Positions 33,756 through 45,367 of a stretch of 64,000 bases of DNA are shown here, piece after piece. The stretch covers positions 49,761 through 113,760 of the forward strand of contig JADGJT010000022.1 of the NCBI GenBank assembly GCA_027604005.1. The letters are read 5' to 3'. Origin of the DNA: Dinochytrium kinnereticum (lineage: Eukaryota; Chytridiomycota; Chytridiomycetes; Chytridiales; Chytridiaceae). The notes beneath the pieces are model-generated. The model did not search any database. It saw only the letters and a program-made list of their open reading frames with translations, and was not told where the DNA came from. The position numbers were made by a program, and so were the translations under genes. Positions within the stretch are counted from its first letter, which is position 1. Each line of letters opens with the position of its first letter.

Positions 33756-35669
33756 TTAGGCGAGATCTCCACCGATTTGGATACAAACCTCAATCATATC
33801 AGGGCTTCCTTTGAGAAGTTTTATAAGAGCGCTGGCTGCCTGAGTCGTTATTTCTGGACCTAAGAGGCAATATGTTGAGGAATAGCTAAGGATCCAGGAC
33901 TTACATGTTAGTCCTTCAGTTTTTCTACTCAAATCCTCCAAAGCACCTGATGGTGAGGGTTTCCCTAAAAGGAAATCCTTAAGGACATATTGAAATATTT
34001 CCTTCCTCGTCTTTCAAACAAATTAAGCCCAGAAAGAGAATAATCCAGAGAACAATATAAATATACCTTAATCGATGGGAGCTTTAATTGCAATTGAAGA
34101 TCTAGTCGCCCAGATCGAAGAGCTGATGGGTCAACCAAGTTCACGTCAGCGGTTGCTGGGAAGGAAAAATATGTAAATTATCCTGAGAAAATCTCTTGAC
34201 AATCACACAGCATAATAACATTAATTCTTACTTGCGACAAGAAAAATAATTTCTTGCTCAGATATACGGTCGAATTCTAACCTCAATTGATTGATAAAAG
34301 GTCATTAAACCTGAGTTATACCAGCTAGAAAATATTTTTTGGCTCGAATAGAGGTCTGGGATGCTGTCTGAGCGGGCAAAATCCCTTCAATCTACATCGT
34401 ATAAAAGCGCAGGTTAGCCAAACCAAAATCTCCGAACACAACCAATATGTCACCCAAAAAAATAAAAAAAAGACCTGATCAATCATCAGAACACATGGAG
34501 ATTTCACCCTAGCCTTCTGAAAAAGATCTTTCACAGCCTTTTCCGTGCTCCCGACCGTCTTCCCTCGCAACTCTGCAGACTTCATTTTATGGTTTAATTA
34601 ATAATTAACTAAGTTATATACGAAAGGAAATAGAATATTTCAGACTACCTCAACATAGAGAGCGCTAAATCCACTTTCCTTGATCAGCAAATTCGCTAGC
34701 ATGGTTTTACCGATCCCGCTTTGGCCGTGTATGATGAGACCGCGCGGTGCTTCTTGGTCTTTGTTGCCTATAGCGCGAAAAGCGGATGTAACTTCCTGGG
34801 TAGTGTGAGTGGTGGTTGGGGCTGTTTTGAGGAACTTTTATTGAATCAGCTATCTCGTTCAATCCAAAAAATGACTCAAGTTGTGGTGGACGCTTATAAA
34901 GGAGGTTATATTTTGCTTCTCTCATTGGTTTACGTACAAGTGTATGCCTTCTGACGGGGCTTTTCTTATTTTCTCCTTCAATGGCGAGAACCTCTGTTCC
35001 GGCTGCAAAAGATAGTTGCCTTTTCTTTGCGGAAATTGAGTTTAGGTAAAATGTTGGCATCAAGCTGAAATTCGAAATCGATACTGAAATGTCTTAGATA
35101 TTAACTAAAATTCCTCTACTTATTGCTAAAACGGAGTTTTGATTCCCCTTAGTATCTCGGCCGTCCATGAGTTTTGAAATGACATCTTCCAATTCTAAAC
35201 AGGTCAATGATGGTAAAAAAACAAAAAACAAAAATGTCACCAAGAAATAACGAAGAGCTTGACGAAATTGAATCAAAATTATCTACAAATAAAATAAAAG
35301 GGGAAGGTGGTAGCTGAGCGTTCTTATGTTTCTCCAAAAGGAATACTAATCAATTCAGTCGAGACAATTTTCTACCAAAAACCCACTGCTGGTTGTTGAC
35401 AACATCCGGCAGTCAATGTACTCATTTTTGCAAGGCACCAAAGCTACAAAAGATGATCAGATCTATCGTCTTTAATATCCAGTTAATCAATTACGCTGAA
35501 GTAGCCTTAGGAGATGGATGCTTTCTTGAACGATCAGGATCCTGGAATTTTTAAATCCTTGAATGCCTTGAAGAGATGAACAAAAGGTCCATATTTCTTC
35601 TGCTAAGGCTTCCGAGTCTCGGCTGGGTGGTTTGATACATTTGAAAAGGCGGGTTTTCAGGTCATTCAT
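33756..35669 (-). CDS. Divergent tandem AAA+ protein with altered Walker B motifs
   Basis: Two AAA+ modules are visible. The first has no clear Walker A but keeps a KNEYIDCRMLS segment and a Walker B-like FILFVDNFDSI, where the usual DE is DN. The second has Walker A GLIIHGQSGIGKTMLANLL, then VGSTEKAVKDLFQKARVKSP, Walker B CVLMIDQIEGIL, where DE is DQ, and VDPSALRSGRLDLQLQL as the arginine-finger region. The order resembles AFG2/SPATA5L1 or PEX1-type proteins, but I cannot place it. Introns at 34770-34820 and between YVE and SAELRG are needed. The N-terminus may start further upstream; 35669 is the first clear ATG. Exons are approximate. Confidence 0.6.
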
Positions 35670-36079
35670 TTCAAAACTTTTTTTTGATGAACTGTGTTGC
35701 CTATTGCATGATTGTTTCTTTTCAAAAAAAATATATTATTGTTTTAAAAATGAAATAGAGAAGCCACAATATATTTTGGTCATTTTGCGGATATACAGCT
35801 CCAGTTGTCCTTGAACCAACATGGACCTGATATCTTCCCGAGTACATCATCTTGATTCAAGTCATTGTAAAAAATATAATACTAATAAAATGCGTAGAGC
35901 CAGTATTAAAGAATCATGAGGGAAATGCTCTATGCCATCTTTTCCTCTTGACTGGCGAAGAGTGCCGGAACAGGCGGAACAGGTGGAAATATCATCTACC
36001 AGGTGAATGGGAAAATCACCACTTAAAATTCATTCTATAATAGCGACGAGGAAAAGGAGACATTTAGCCGAAGAAAATA
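35670..36079. other. Unresolved stretch upstream of the AAA+ gene
   Basis: 410 AT-rich bases between the LMBR1 stop and the first ATG of the AAA+ protein. On the minus strand the frame around 35890-36040 (PIHLVDDISTCSACSG) and the frame after 35876 (MMYSGRYQVHVGSRTTG) are open and could be 5' exons of the AAA+ gene, but I could not join them with confidence. Confidence 0.35.
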
Positions 36080-37918
36080 CTATGGCGGGTAGCTAAACCT
36101 ATTTTCCTTTTGCTTGTTATAAGGCTTGTAAATACTAAATCCGGCAGTTAACCCAGTAAACGCAAGCAGAATAAAGATGAATGCTTGGAACACGTATTTG
36201 ATGCCGTGCAAGTTCTGTATTTGAACTCCAAACAATGCTTATGGCCGTTAGTAGACATAAATGACAAGCTTGGAATACAGTTTGAAGCAGTGTACCGTGC
36301 AAATCTTGCAAACGCGATGGAGCAAAACTGGGCAACTGAAAGTGAAGCTAGTAATATTACACCAGCATTAAACACCAAGCTGTTCATCATTGTTTCTCCC
36401 AATCTGCAACATTAAGTAACAGAATGAAACATGTCCTTACCTTAACGGATGAATGGTAATAAAGAAAATCCTCATGCCCAATTTTCCGTTTCCTTTAATG
36501 ACACAAGCTAATAGGTAGAACGAAAATATAGCATAAAATGCAGTTCCAAAAAACGGAACTGAGTTGACAGACTCAAAGAACTCATTCAAAAAAGAGGAGA
36601 AAGGCGTCACTTTGATCATAGACGGGATAACGTAGACGATGATGTGGATAACCCACATTAGTGAAAGAATCGCCCTGGTGGTATTCAATACGCTGAGAAA
36701 TATACTACGAGCGTTTACCCAACACAGCCAAACAATAGCTTTGCAAACTGCCAGATAAGATTTCCACCTTGTTGTTTGTAAGCAGCCTCCAGTCTGCGGT
36801 AATGAAATTCGAGAATGAGAACATCCTAAAATTCTTTTTAAATAATGTTTGTAGAGGAATATAACCTTTCTGAACTGTGACTCTTTGACACGTAAAGTTC
36901 GAAATCTTCTATTCAATCGAGTGGCCGCCGTTGAGCGCGAAAAGCCTTTTAACTCTTCATCTAAACTCTTCCCAGCTTCAATTAGAAGTCTTGCTTGATC
37001 CCCTATCGCAATCTTTCTTTGCGCATATCTAAACAGGATCGTTGGAGCGGTAGAAAGTCAGTCGTACTTACTCTGCTGCTGTGATTGGTTTTGGGCGATG
37101 CTGAAATTCCTGAACAAAGTCGAACGGGAGCGCAAAAAGCCCAACACCGCCGAATATCGAGAAAACAAACCATCCTGCAAAAGATACAATGGCGACCGTG
37201 TAAACTAGCCACGAGACCCATGGAAATCTATAACCAGTTTGAAGAGTACACTTCGAAATTCCTGTTAGAGTTTGAAGAACAGACAACTAATAATTACAGT
37301 CCCCACTGTGCAATAATCGGTGGCAATATCAAATCCATCAATGAACTGGGCAGTGAGCCGAGTGGTTGGAATGTCTGCGTATCCAAGCTGCCAATATAAA
37401 ACTGCAATCAAAGCTACTGCAAACACGATGGTGGGAATGAGCCACTTCAATGCATAGACAATTTGTCCACCAGAGCTTGAGAAAATATTAAAATATGTCT
37501 CATTGAGACATTAAAGATCATATAAATACCTCTTCTTTTCAACATCGTCACTTTCGTCCGTTCCTTCATAGTAAAAGACTGTAAATGGAACGCCGACCAT
37601 CACCAATAGCACAGTCGATATGTAGAATGACAGAGTCAGCTTCTCCATGGGAATTCCTGAGGTTCCCCTCTGATTTGTTACATCCAGAGGTAGGAGGAAC
37701 AAGTTGAAGGCAGCGAGCGATAGTCCCAATACCTTTGGCGGGTTGGCAGTTACGTGAGAACGGGGTAAGGGCGATTGGCTACTCACCACCACGACTTTTG
37801 GAAACCATGCCAACCATTTATCGTCAGGATGCTGAAAGTAGACTAGGAAATAGATTGCGGCAACGATGACCAGGATGGCAAAGAGGATGGAGGTTACGAT
37901 GAGCACCGCATCGACCAT
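36080..37918 (-). CDS. LMBR1/LMBD-family multi-pass membrane protein
   Basis: Fungal LMBR1-type membrane protein, related to lysosomal cobalamin transporter-like LMBD1 and lipocalin receptor LIMR; substrate unknown. It starts MVDAVLIVTSILFAILVIVA, then YFQHPDDKWLAWFPKVVVVLG and NLFLLPLDVTNQ, with about nine membrane segments (for example FPWVSWLVYTVAIVSFAGWF). A cytosolic basic loop (KGFSRSTAATRLNRRFRTLR) sits mid-protein, and it ends YNKQKENRFSYPP. Several introns of 40-60 nt are inferred. The in-frame ORF continues upstream of 37918, but the hydrophobic start MVDAVL fits the family best. Confidence 0.82.
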
Positions 37919-39494
37919 AATTGTCAATGTGTTGTTTTTGACAATCTTTACTGTGTAATGTTGATATTTACAGTACTGTATTTCCACCTTGCAATGATAC
38001 GTTCTGCGTGGACGCGACGGGCAGGAGATGCCGTGGGAAGTTTCTGAGAGACGATTATGGGCATCAACAGTGAATGAGATCACGAGTGGTTATGATTTCA
38101 GCAGAAGAAAGGAAGCATGACCATTGGGGAGCATGAGGTGGGGACTTAACATGTTTGTGGCGACGTTTGAGGAGGCGGAGGGACGTGACGAGCGGGGGTC
38201 CTGGATGGTGCCAACGATGGAAGACGCGCGTAAATTAGTTATAAATTGGCTTTGATTGTCATGGCTCATGTTTTACCTTTTGGTCTTGTGGTGCTTTTAC
38301 CCTGCTCGGCCTGTCGACAAAAAGAGTGCGTTCAAAGAAGTTGTTAATATCAGAAGTTCATTTTTACTTTTATTCCATCCAACTCTCATTTCTAGCATTA
38401 ACATTTTTTTTCCCATGTCTAGTGCTAATTTCATACAAAAAAAGGTTTGAGTGGGGACGGGAGAAAAAAAATCTGATCGAGGCAACGAAGTTCAGCTAGG
38501 CATCATGACATATTCAATGCACTTACAATTAATGACAATCCACAAATTGTAAAAAAACATTCATCTCTGCATGCCATGCAGTTTCTCCCTCAAAATGGGT
38601 CTTCCAAGCATGCGGTGGAATGGAATTGACGCTCTTCCAGCCCTCTGATCAAAGTCCTCTCAAAATCACGACATCAATATCCACTGCTACAGTTGTCCTT
38701 GCCCTTCTGCCGTATGTCTTTGCTGGAGTTTGGCTATAGTAATTGCTTCCTGCAATGCCTTTCGTAAGCATCCATCCAAGACTTCATGGTCGACGGGGAT
38801 TGTAAAAGTATTGATATTATTAATCCAGTGTATATTGTGGGTAATTTTGTGCGCTAAGCCCAATATTTTCACCCAGTTTGCGTTGGATAAATGTTGTTTG
38901 ATACCGACGATTTGTATGTTGGACTTGTCCATTGGTGGTACAAAAGTCTTATCATTCGATAGAATTTTTCGTAAAAAGAGAAATAGGAACTAAGGTTTGT
39001 TAAATAATGACGGGCATGGTCCGAACATGCCGTGCAGCTAGTAAATCAACATCCAAGTCCATCTAATCATTAACATTAGTAAGTAGTCAAGAATTGCACC
39101 ATTCAACTGATAAAAATAACACAGTTTTATTATTGTGGGCAATTCAAGTTGATAAACGTCTAGTATAAGGCCGTTGGGAGAATAGTTTGATCAAATTCCA
39201 TTGGGGTGTATACGATTCCATGTACATTTTCTTGATTAATAAAAAGAGTGCTTTTTATAATTTGTTGCCGATCTTTTTGAATCTCCAGCTGAAGCTTCCA
39301 TTGAACTGCGTAAACTCACCCTGCCTTTTAGGCCGGCAAAGCGTNNNNNNNNNNCCCCCCCCCCAAGACTCCCTCTCTTCTTGGATGTTATGGTGATGCC
39401 AAATGCAATTTTCTAAGCTACTGAGAACATGTAAAACATTTTAGGTAAATGTTGGTATTGATCAATATCATTGAACCGCTTGTCAGATGAAGAA
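37919..39494. other. Gene-poor AT-rich stretch with an assembly gap
   Basis: About 1.6 kb without a confident gene. It contains T-runs and short frames only. A minus-strand 81-codon frame at 38687-38932 (MDKSNIQIVGIKQHLSNANW at its start) is intronless and could be a small gene, but I give it about 0.2. No tRNA or terminal-repeat signature was seen. Confidence 0.5.
39345..39354. other. Assembly gap (10 N) next to a C homopolymer
   Basis: Ten undefined bases are followed directly by ten cytosines (39355-39364). The real gap length is unknown. Confidence 0.98.
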
Positions 39495-40219
<725 letters not shown>

Positions 40220-40287
40220 ACCAAGATCTGATATCCAAACGACACATTATTTAACCTAAATAAAACAATTCAACACACTCACGCACA

Positions 40288-41813
40288 ATGTCTCTCGGGA
40301 ACCATGCTCCCCCGAGCGATGTAAAGGAGGATGCGGAGGGAACGGAACCGCTTGCTGCGGCTGGGTCTGAAGGCGAGAAGCCCGTTGCCATCAAGCTGCA
40401 GACCCTTCCTGATGGCTCTGCGGACACCCTCAACATTCCCGTCAATTTTCCTGCAGATGGAGCTGAACGTGATGGTACGTTAGAATTCTTGGCAGTCAAC
40501 AGTCAAGGCGGCGGTCAAGGACAGAGCTCAGAGGAAGTGCGGGGGACAATTGAACCAAAGTCAAAACGGATTCTAAGGCAGATCTGGGCATTTATATGCA
40601 AGCACTGGTTCTTAGAGGTCTGTAACAGTTATTTACTAGAACTAATGAGATCAGGGTCTCGTCCTTGTTATTGCTTTGGCAGCAGTCTGGCCAGCTTTGG
40701 GAAAGAAAAAAGGGATCATTAGATCAGGTTTGATGTTTTGAGTGGGATGAGCTTATTTATCGAGCTCAACAGAATATTCTGTGAAGTATGGGGCCGTTGC
40801 TTTGATTTTCATCCTTTCGGGGATCTCTCTCAAGACCAAGGTTCTTTTAAAGTCATTTGCTGACTGGAAGATGCATCTTGGTGAGCATTGACTGTGTAGG
40901 CTGATATCTTCTAATACTAGCAATTCAGTCATTCAAGCTATCAGCTTGGGCGTCACTCCTGCAATAGGCTTTGCTTTAGGGACGCTACTGAGGCTCACAT
41001 CGTTCAACAGCACTTTAGTCAAAGGGTATGCACGTCCTTATGCCCATAGCTAACAAACAATTTTAAGTTTGATCATAGCGTGCTCCACACCTACAACAAT
41101 ATCCTCCAATGTCCTTATGACAAAGCAAGCCAACGGAAATGAGGCAGCTGCGCTTACAAATGCCGTCATCGGAAATATTCTTGGTGTTTTCGTGTCTCCC
41201 TCTCTCATTATGGCCTACGTCGGACCCGTCTCCTCCGAGTCAGGTGGTGGAGGAGGCTCTATGGACTTTCGCCAAACTTTTATCGACCTCTCTATCACTG
41301 TTGTGGCACCCCTAATTCTCGGCCAACTGATCCAAATCGTGGTCCCGAAGTTTATCGAAAAACTAGGACGGTACATAAGCCTCCCCATTACTAATAGCTG
41401 TCTTCTGCTGGTGCTAGTTTGGTCAGTTTTTTGCGATACTTTCGCGGATAACGTCGGGCGATTAGTCGACCCTGGAAGTTTAGTTGCCATATTGTTCATT
41501 GATTTGGGATTATTTATTGGGTTTTCATCCCTTGCATTTGGAATTGCGAGATTGCCATTTTTGAAGTTTAGTCGAAAGGATACGATTGCTATTGTTATGT
41601 GTGCGGCTACTAAGACGGTTGCTTTGGGTATTCCAATGATCAACATTATTTATGCAGGTCTGGCCTAATCTTCATTGTGAATATTGATTAAACCGTATGC
41701 TAGGCTCCCCCCTCATTGGAATTCTATCGGCACCTTTATTGGTGTACCACGCGGAGCAGCTTGTGGTGGGTTCCTTTATGGTGAACTGGTTCAAGAAATG
41801 GGTTGACTCTTAA
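40288..41813 (+). CDS. SLC10A7/RCH1-like solute carrier (bile acid/sodium symporter fold)
   Basis: Multi-pass transporter of the SLC10A7 group; fungal RCH1 members limit calcium uptake. The first about 110 residues are soluble and acidic. Ten hydrophobic segments follow, including the conserved IIACSTPTTISSNVLMTKQA, NEAAALTNAVIGNILGVFVS, VCAATKTVALGIPMINIIY in the second half, and a tail LLVYHAEQLVVGSFMVNWF. The NAVIGN and AATKT blocks identify the group. Introns lie at 40618-40655, 40731-40775 and a few more positions. Its stop is 12 bp from the convergent neighbour's stop. Confidence 0.88.
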
Positions 41814-41825
41814 TATAATCAATTA

Positions 41826-42848
41826 TTATTCACCCTCGTTCATGCCATAAACTTCAAGCGAATCTCCCACATATGGCATCATGGTTGGGAAATTAACGAT
41901 CACAGGCGCAGAGGATGCTCGGGCCGTCACCTTACGGCTCGTTATACTCCCGAAATCATGTTCTCGAACATTTTCCTCGCCTCCACCAGGGATTACTGTC
42001 TCTTCATTTTGCAACGTGCTTAGAGACGCTGCCGCTGCCGCTGCTGTCGCTAAACTTCTACCGTTGCTCCTTTTTGATAAGGGCGACGATGTTCTTGAAT
42101 CCGAGCTCTCAAAAGCAAGTTGCATGAGCATGCTTGCAGCCGTGTTCAATTCCGTGGCAGTCACGCTCCTTGACGAACTCGACGCCAGCGATGGAATGGG
42201 AGATCCCCCTTCGTTAAACACTCGAGGGGCCTTTTTAAAAGACTCCCGTTTTTGATCTTCCACGAATGGAGAAGCGATCGTGCTTTCATGTTCAATATGT
42301 TCGGACGTCTTTCGACGAAAGGACCCTGTAGGGTTCAATGGTGGTTGGATCAATGGTGGTTGGATTTTAAGGTCGATGTGTTTCGAAAAGTGCGGCTGCT
42401 CCCTTGAAACTGCGAGGCCACTCTTTCTCGTCAGTATGTCGTCACTCCCAAACGCCATCGACGGCATGGCTGCGGAAGCACGAGTCACCGGAACTGAAGA
42501 TGCATGAAACGAAGGTTCCGACCACAAGTTCATGGCTCTCGCCGGGTCTGACATGTTTGTCGAAGTAGGAATAGACGTAACCGAAGGCTCCTTCACATCA
42601 TGTGCAGCAACTTTGGGCATCTCCGTTACCTCAGCGGTTGACTTGGATTGTGAAGCTACAATTGATGGTGAAGGACGAGTGTAAATGAATTTTGATATGA
42701 TCAGCGAGAGAAGCCCCTGGCAGAACAATAACGTCAATTCCATCATAACGAATGGGATGCTGAAAAGGATTATCCCTCCTGAAAAGGCCAATGAGGCAAG
42801 GTAGAATGGGCATAGCAAGATGCACAGACAGAGCGATAGGAGCTCCAT
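41826..42848 (-). CDS. Uncharacterised protein with two N-terminal membrane segments
   Basis: A single uninterrupted exon of 340 codons, unusual here. Residues 1-60 form two hydrophobic segments (LCLCILLCPFYLASLAFSGG and a stretch to LLSLIISKFIY), then a long Ser/Thr/Pro/Ala-rich tail with an alanine run (ATAAAAAAS) and many RS/SP pairs, probably disordered and phosphorylated. I recognise no family. The ATG lies only 20 bp downstream of the Maf stop on the same strand, so its promoter must lie within the Maf gene, or the two are cotranscribed. Lack of introns and low-complexity content are the main oddities. Confidence 0.65.
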   Translation of the reverse strand: MELLSLCLCILLCPFYLASLAFSGGIILFSIPFVMMELTLLFCQGLLSLIISKFIYTRPSPSIVASQSKSTAEVTEMPKVAAHDVKEPSVTSIPTSTNMSDPARAMNLWSEPSFHASSVPVTRASAAMPSMAFGSDDILTRKSGLAVSREQPHFSKHIDLKIQPPLIQPPLNPTGSFRRKTSEHIEHESTIASPFVEDQKRESFKKAPRVFNEGGSPIPSLASSSSRSVTATELNTAASMLMQLAFESSDSRTSSPLSKRSNGRSLATAAAAAASLSTLQNEETVIPGGGEENVREHDFGSITSRKVTARASSAPVIVNFPTMMPYVGDSLEVYGMNEGE

Positions 42849-42868
42849 TTTGAAACAAAATTTTTTTT

Positions 42869-43714
42869 TTAAGGTCCGCTGGACGCTGCTTTCAAGAGGG
42901 AGGCGAGAAGCCTTTTGGATAATCCAATGATGGAATCCTCGTCGCCTTCTCGCTTATCGAGGTAAGGCCTCAGAAGAGGATCATCGATCATGAATCCACC
43001 ACAGCATTGATAAACTGTGCCTTGGGCGATAAGCTTGTCAATTACTTCGTCCGGAATCAACTTGAATTGCTGCCTGGCCTCATCCACGCCCTTAATTAAA
43101 GACAAAAGCATTAATTAATTTGACTAAAACTGGAATTTACTTCAACGGTTTTGCCGGTTTTGAGGTTCACTACAATCATGGCACCTCGGGTTTCTGCTGG
43201 TGCTTTGCTGTAACTTTTCAGGAACTCTCTTGCTTCCTAAATACCGAGCAATGAAAAGGATCAATGCATTTTGATATGAAGCAGTCACTTTCTTCACCTT
43301 TTCACTGGTTGGCTTCTCACGTATTTGGCCTTCCCACAAAGCAACCTACATAGTTATTAGTCGACAAAGTTGACATGGACCCCAACTTGATCGCAAGTCA
43401 CAAGATAAACATTATCATGCGATGGAAGTTTACCAGTAGCAAGCAAAGCCTCTGCCTTTGCTCTCGCCACCCTATTCCCAAAAAGTGTTAAAATAACTTT
43501 TTTGGGCGATGCATGCCAAGTACTTCAGCACAAGGTCATTCGGATTCGCTCCAGGCTCTCTGGATCCGATGGCTTTTTCATCAATGTCAGCAACTTGTAC
43601 AGTGAATGGGATTTTGGCGAGATTGAGAATGCTGGCTCGGGATTTGGAGGATGAGCCCAGGATAATCTCGCATTGGCTAATGTAGGCTGTTGCAGAGGCT
43701 TCGTCCATCTCCAT
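42869..43714 (-). CDS. Maf-family nucleoside triphosphate pyrophosphatase
   Basis: House-cleaning pyrophosphatase that removes non-canonical or modified nucleotides, and in animals forms the N-terminal part of ASMTL. It starts MEMDEASATAYISQCEIILG, then SSSKSRASIL (the conserved Maf start), DIDEKAIGSREPGANP, RAKAEALLATGKLP, NVYLVTCDQVALWEGQIREK and KPTSEKVAREFLKSYS. The C-terminal third has FKLIPDEVIDKLIAQGTVYQ then CCGGFMIDDPLL. Three introns of about 38-55 nt are inferred; the first moves the frame from LVLK to VARAKAE. The catalytic specificity cannot be read from sequence. Confidence 0.88.
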
Positions 43715-43876
43715 TTTTGGCTGATCAAAAAAAAAAAAAAATAAAGTCCGTAAAACCTATCGGGTCTAGTCAAATGTGGACGCAGCGAGATTATCCTCAG
43801 TCCTATGGGATAATTTATGATTCTGCTCCCGATGATACTGCCAATAATAAGGATATTTTTCATTTTATTTCCGTCT

Positions 43877-44479
43877 TCACAGCGTCAAAATAGCCGACGC
43901 CGCCTTTTGATAACCTTTCGGAGTCGACACCTTTGCCGGAATCTCATTCACAAGCCGAACAGTAACCAACTCCTTAACTTTCACAATATTCCCCGCAACG
44001 TTCTCCGAAACTTGTCTCCAAACAACCTGGTGACGTCCAGTAAGCCCTAAAGCCTTCAGGCTGAGTCTCACTTTTTTCGTCAGCCCAAACATTCCTTTTC
44101 GCAACGTGATCTCATAGTATCGGTATGGGATTGAGTCTTTATCTGTCAGTGGCAACGGATCATCGTTTTTGGTAAAGATTTGGCGGAAACTTTTGATGGT
44201 CATGGTTGGCTCCGGAAAGGTAGTTGGGAGGGGGACGGCCGTCACAACATCAGTGAGGTGACGTTTTCCAGCGTACTTCGGTCTCGGTCCATCTAACTCC
44301 AAACAAGTTTGTCTCTCTGATTTGATCCGTACAGGGCGAGGTGGTATCGTTTTGATAGCTTCCCATAGCTCCGGCTTTGCAGGAGCAGGAGGTTGGATTA
44401 CAGGGCCGTTGAAGCGGGGATGTCTCGGATAAGCGGCCAAGCTGCTACTCGAGAAGAAGCGTTTTGGAGTTCGAAACAT
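43877..44479 (-). CDS. Mitochondrial ribosomal protein uL30m
   Basis: Large-subunit mitochondrial ribosomal protein. The uninterrupted frame starting at 44479 begins MFRTPKRFFSSSSLAA, a clear mitochondrial presequence. A longer frame extends 17 codons upstream, but its start would sit inside the neighbour's leader. The L30 core is YYEITLRKGMFGLTKKVRLS then LKALGLTGRHQVVWRQVS and GNIVKVKELVTVRLV, matching the L30 pattern of ITL(R/K)..G..KK...LK.LGL. Total about 200 residues, longer than bacterial L30 (about 60), with an N-terminal extension as common in mitoribosomes. No intron. Confidence 0.82.
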   Translation of the reverse strand: MFRTPKRFFSSSSLAAYPRHPRFNGPVIQPPAPAKPELWEAIKTIPPRPVRIKSERQTCLELDGPRPKYAGKRHLTDVVTAVPLPTTFPEPTMTIKSFRQIFTKNDDPLPLTDKDSIPYRYYEITLRKGMFGLTKKVRLSLKALGLTGRHQVVWRQVSENVAGNIVKVKELVTVRLVNEIPAKVSTPKGYQKAASAILTL

Positions 44480-44519
44480 CACAATTTGCCTTTTTTTTTT
44501 CAGAACAAACTTGATCAGC

Positions 44520-45367
44520 ATGGCCGACAAACAAAACCAAAGGCTCCCTGAGGGGCACCCTCCCGTTCCATTGGACGCATCGTCTTGCCCTTACTCGGCG
44601 GATAATGATCCTGATATAATCAGCAATCTCAACAATATGCCGGCGCCAAACCAACAGCCGGCGCCTGGTCAACGGATACCCCTTTCGCAGGATAGGGAAG
44701 TAAGCACCATTCCGATGGCGGGAAAGTTTGATGGGAAGAATTGGATTTATCCTTCGGAGCAGGTGGATAATGGCTGGAGGAGGAGTCTCTAACCCTCGAT
44801 TAGATGTTTTATAATGTGAGAAGTGGACTCAAGATATTTAAGGGTTTCTTATTATGAGATAGGCGATGAAGAGAAAACACTGGACTCCCAATGAGGTCGA
44901 TATGAGGGTTGTTGTTCCCATTCACAATGCTGTCAACGAGCAAGCTTGGAAGAAAATTCTGGAGTGGGAAGACATGCACCAATCGTACGTTGCTGGTTGT
45001 TTGTGGGTAAGGCTTAACGTGGCTTAGAACATGCGGAACACCAAAGTTGCTGAAGTTTGAGGGTAAGCCTAGAGATTACACACCAAAAGCAAGGATTATG
45101 AATCTTTTAGGGTACGGGTTTAAAAGGATTCATATAAGAAAGTCTGATCCGTTTTCCTCCAGCTACACGCTCCCATTTGATCGCCATGACTGGACTGTAG
45201 ATCGGTGTGGAACAAAGGTTCGCTACGTGATTGATTTTTACACTGGCGCCCCAGATAAGGGAGGAGCGCCTGCTTCCATGTACTTAGATGTGAGGCCTGC
45301 GATATCTTTTACAGGTATCGCTGATAGAATACGAAAGTTTTGGAACACTGGCTCAGGCCTTTTTTAG
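44520..45367 (+). CDS. Holocytochrome c synthase (cytochrome c heme lyase)
   Basis: Attaches heme to cytochrome c in the mitochondrial intermembrane space. Exon 1 (44520-44762) has the CP heme-regulatory motif SSCPYSADNDP and ends IYPSEQ. A 12-nt micro-exon (44804-44815) encodes MFYN. Exon 3 starts AMKRKHWTPNEVDMRVVVPI and has NEQAWKKILEWE. Later exons give STCGTPKLLKFEGKPRDYTP, ARIMNLLGYTLPFDRHDW with the catalytic-site histidine region, VDRCGTKVRYVIDFY and SMYLDVRPA. Without the micro-exon the conserved SEQMFYNAM block is broken. The 51-nt intron at 45112-45162 has no stop and would otherwise insert 17 residues into LGYTLPF. Head-to-head with uL30m, 40 bp apart. Confidence 0.92.

Noticed and set aside
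36185..36415. Plus-strand 76-codon frame
   Set aside because: Antisense to the LMBR1 membrane exons; no homology.
41881..42255. Plus-strand 124-codon frame
   Set aside because: It is a shadow of the low-complexity two-TM protein on the other strand; repeated Ala and Ser codons keep the antisense frame open.
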